A model generated the notes under the pieces. It saw only the letters and a list, made by a program, of their open reading frames with translations, had not been told where the DNA came from and ran no database searches. Both the position numbers and the translations under genes were made by a program. Shown piece by piece: positions 63,251 through 64,000 of a stretch of DNA of 64,000 bases. Positions within the stretch are counted from its first letter, which is position 1; each line of letters opens with the position of its first letter. The stretch spans positions 18,796 to 82,795 of the forward strand of contig DLMJ01000035.1 of assembly GCA_002479255.1 (NCBI GenBank). Direction: 5' to 3'. Origin of the DNA: Candidatus Binatus soli (GTDB taxonomy: Bacteria; Desulfobacterota; Binatia; Binatales; Binataceae).

Positions 63251-63832
63251 ATGGCTTTTGAACTTCCAAATCTCCCATACAGTATGGACGCGCTGAAACC
63301 CCATATCTCCGCCGAGACGCTCGAGTATCATCACGGCAAGCATCACAAGGCCTACGTCACCAAGCTCAACGAACTGGTGGTGGGCACCAAATTCGCGAGC
63401 GCTTCGCTCGAAGAGATTGTGAAGACGGCGGAACCGGGGCCGCTCTTCAACAGCGCGGGGCAGCATTGGAATCATTCCTTCTACTGGAAATCCTTGAGTC
63501 CGAAGGGCGGCGGCGAACCCGGAGGTCCGGTCGCCGATGCGATCAAAAAAGGCTTCGGCAATTTCGATGCGTTCAAGAAAAAATTCAGCGAGGTTGCCGC
63601 TGGTCACTTCGGCAGCGGATGGGCGTGGCTGGTGCGCGCGAAGGACGGCTCGCTGCAAGTCATCGCGACCCATGACGCGGGATGCCCGATACGCGAAGGT
63701 CAGACCCCGATAATCACCTGCGACGTTTGGGAGCATGCGTACTACATTGACTATCGCAACGCGCGTCCCAAGTACGTCGAGGCGTGGTGGGAACTGGCCA
63801 ACTGGGATTTCGCAAACGCGAATTTCAAATAG
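63251..63832 (+). CDS. sodB: Superoxide dismutase, iron type
   Basis: A 193-residue enzyme, the same length as E. coli SodB. It starts MAFELPNLPYSMDALKPHIS. Metal ligands are visible in EYHHGKHHKAY (His27), WNHSFYW, and DVWEHAYYIDY (Asp and His). The glutamine before WNH (GQHWNHSF) and AGHFGSGWAWLV favour iron over manganese. It dismutes superoxide in the cytoplasm. A good ribosome site (aaggatat) precedes the ATG; the longer frame from 63146 is not homologous. Confidence 0.95.
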   Translation: MAFELPNLPYSMDALKPHISAETLEYHHGKHHKAYVTKLNELVVGTKFASASLEEIVKTAEPGPLFNSAGQHWNHSFYWKSLSPKGGGEPGGPVADAIKKGFGNFDAFKKKFSEVAAGHFGSGWAWLVRAKDGSLQVIATHDAGCPIREGQTPIITCDVWEHAYYIDYRNARPKYVEAWWELANWDFANANFK

Positions 63833-63841
63833 TCAACAGTC

Positions 63842-63949
63842 AAGGCGCGACGCCTTCGCCCAGGATGCGATCGCTTATCTGTGCTCGAACGATTGCCGCG
63901 TGACGCCGGGCGCGATTATTGCGGTTTACGGACGCGCGTGAGACGCGCG
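63842..63949. repeat. Two perfect hairpins downstream of sodB
   Basis: aaggcg-cga-cgcctt at 63842-63856 and cgcgcgt-gag-acgcgcg at 63933-63949 are perfect hairpins with 3-nt loops. Neither has a T-run, so termination would need Rho. No gene was found between the sodB stop and the window end. Confidence 0.4.
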
Positions 63950-64000
63950 CCGGATTCAACTGTGCGCGGCCGCGGCGTGTGAATCCGCCAAGTGGAGCTG

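Overview
This 64 kb window is GC-rich, densely packed bacterial chromosome. No phage, insertion sequence, CRISPR array, rRNA or complete tRNA was seen. The gene set suggests an uncultured, heterotrophic Gram-negative soil or sediment bacterium: a heptose epimerase for LPS core (hldD), F420-type luciferase-like oxidoreductase, P450, several acyl-CoA dehydrogenases, propionyl-CoA carboxylation, a pyruvoyl-type arginine decarboxylase and a probable selenoprotein. This mix recalls Binatota or deltaproteobacterial-type genomes, but that placement is inference only; no marker was aligned.

Layout. 0-8 kb: end of an acyl-CoA dehydrogenase, a P-type cation ATPase, a PPOX flavoprotein, a MazEF-like toxin-antitoxin pair, glycogen phosphorylase and a hydrolase. 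8-15.9 kb: GST, membrane-anchored hydrolase, alanine-rich lipoprotein, LLM oxidoreductase, GNAT, enoyl-CoA hydratase, P450, MFS and DUF192 genes. 16-23 kb: a propionate/methylmalonyl-CoA cluster (carboxyltransferase, biotin carboxylase, biotin carrier, mutase large subunit), interrupted by an unfamiliar secreted-protein gene and a palindromic repeat. 22.8-23.7 kb: pyruvoyl-dependent arginine decarboxylase, then a 100-residue SelW/Rdx-type protein whose active-site position is an in-frame TGA followed by a hairpin.

23.8-33.7 kb: mostly minus-strand genes: an unrecognised enzyme-like protein, HemQ, a GH78-like rhamnosidase, acyl-CoA dehydrogenase, lipoprotein and sulfatase, then a plus-strand dehydrogenase and hydrolase. 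33.7-44.1 kb: a complete recC-recB-recD operon with 4-nt overlaps, divergent from a WYL regulator across a perfect palindrome. 44.1-57 kb: hldD, an esterase-like lipoprotein, two CRP/FNR paralogues, an AmpG-like permease, GT-C-like membrane proteins, a TetR regulator whose promoter region is duplicated upstream of the permease, a VOC protein and a DUF4097-like/DUF2089 pair with its own palindrome.

57-64 kb: agmatine deiminase and N-carbamoylputrescine amidase, which with the arginine decarboxylase complete arginine to putrescine. Then SRP RNA, dnaX, ybaB, recR, a cytochrome c lipoprotein and iron-type superoxide dismutase.

The observations most worth following are the TGA-containing Rdx protein with its SECIS-like hairpin, the WYL-recCBD palindrome, the duplicated TetR promoter and operator, and the DUF2089 operator.
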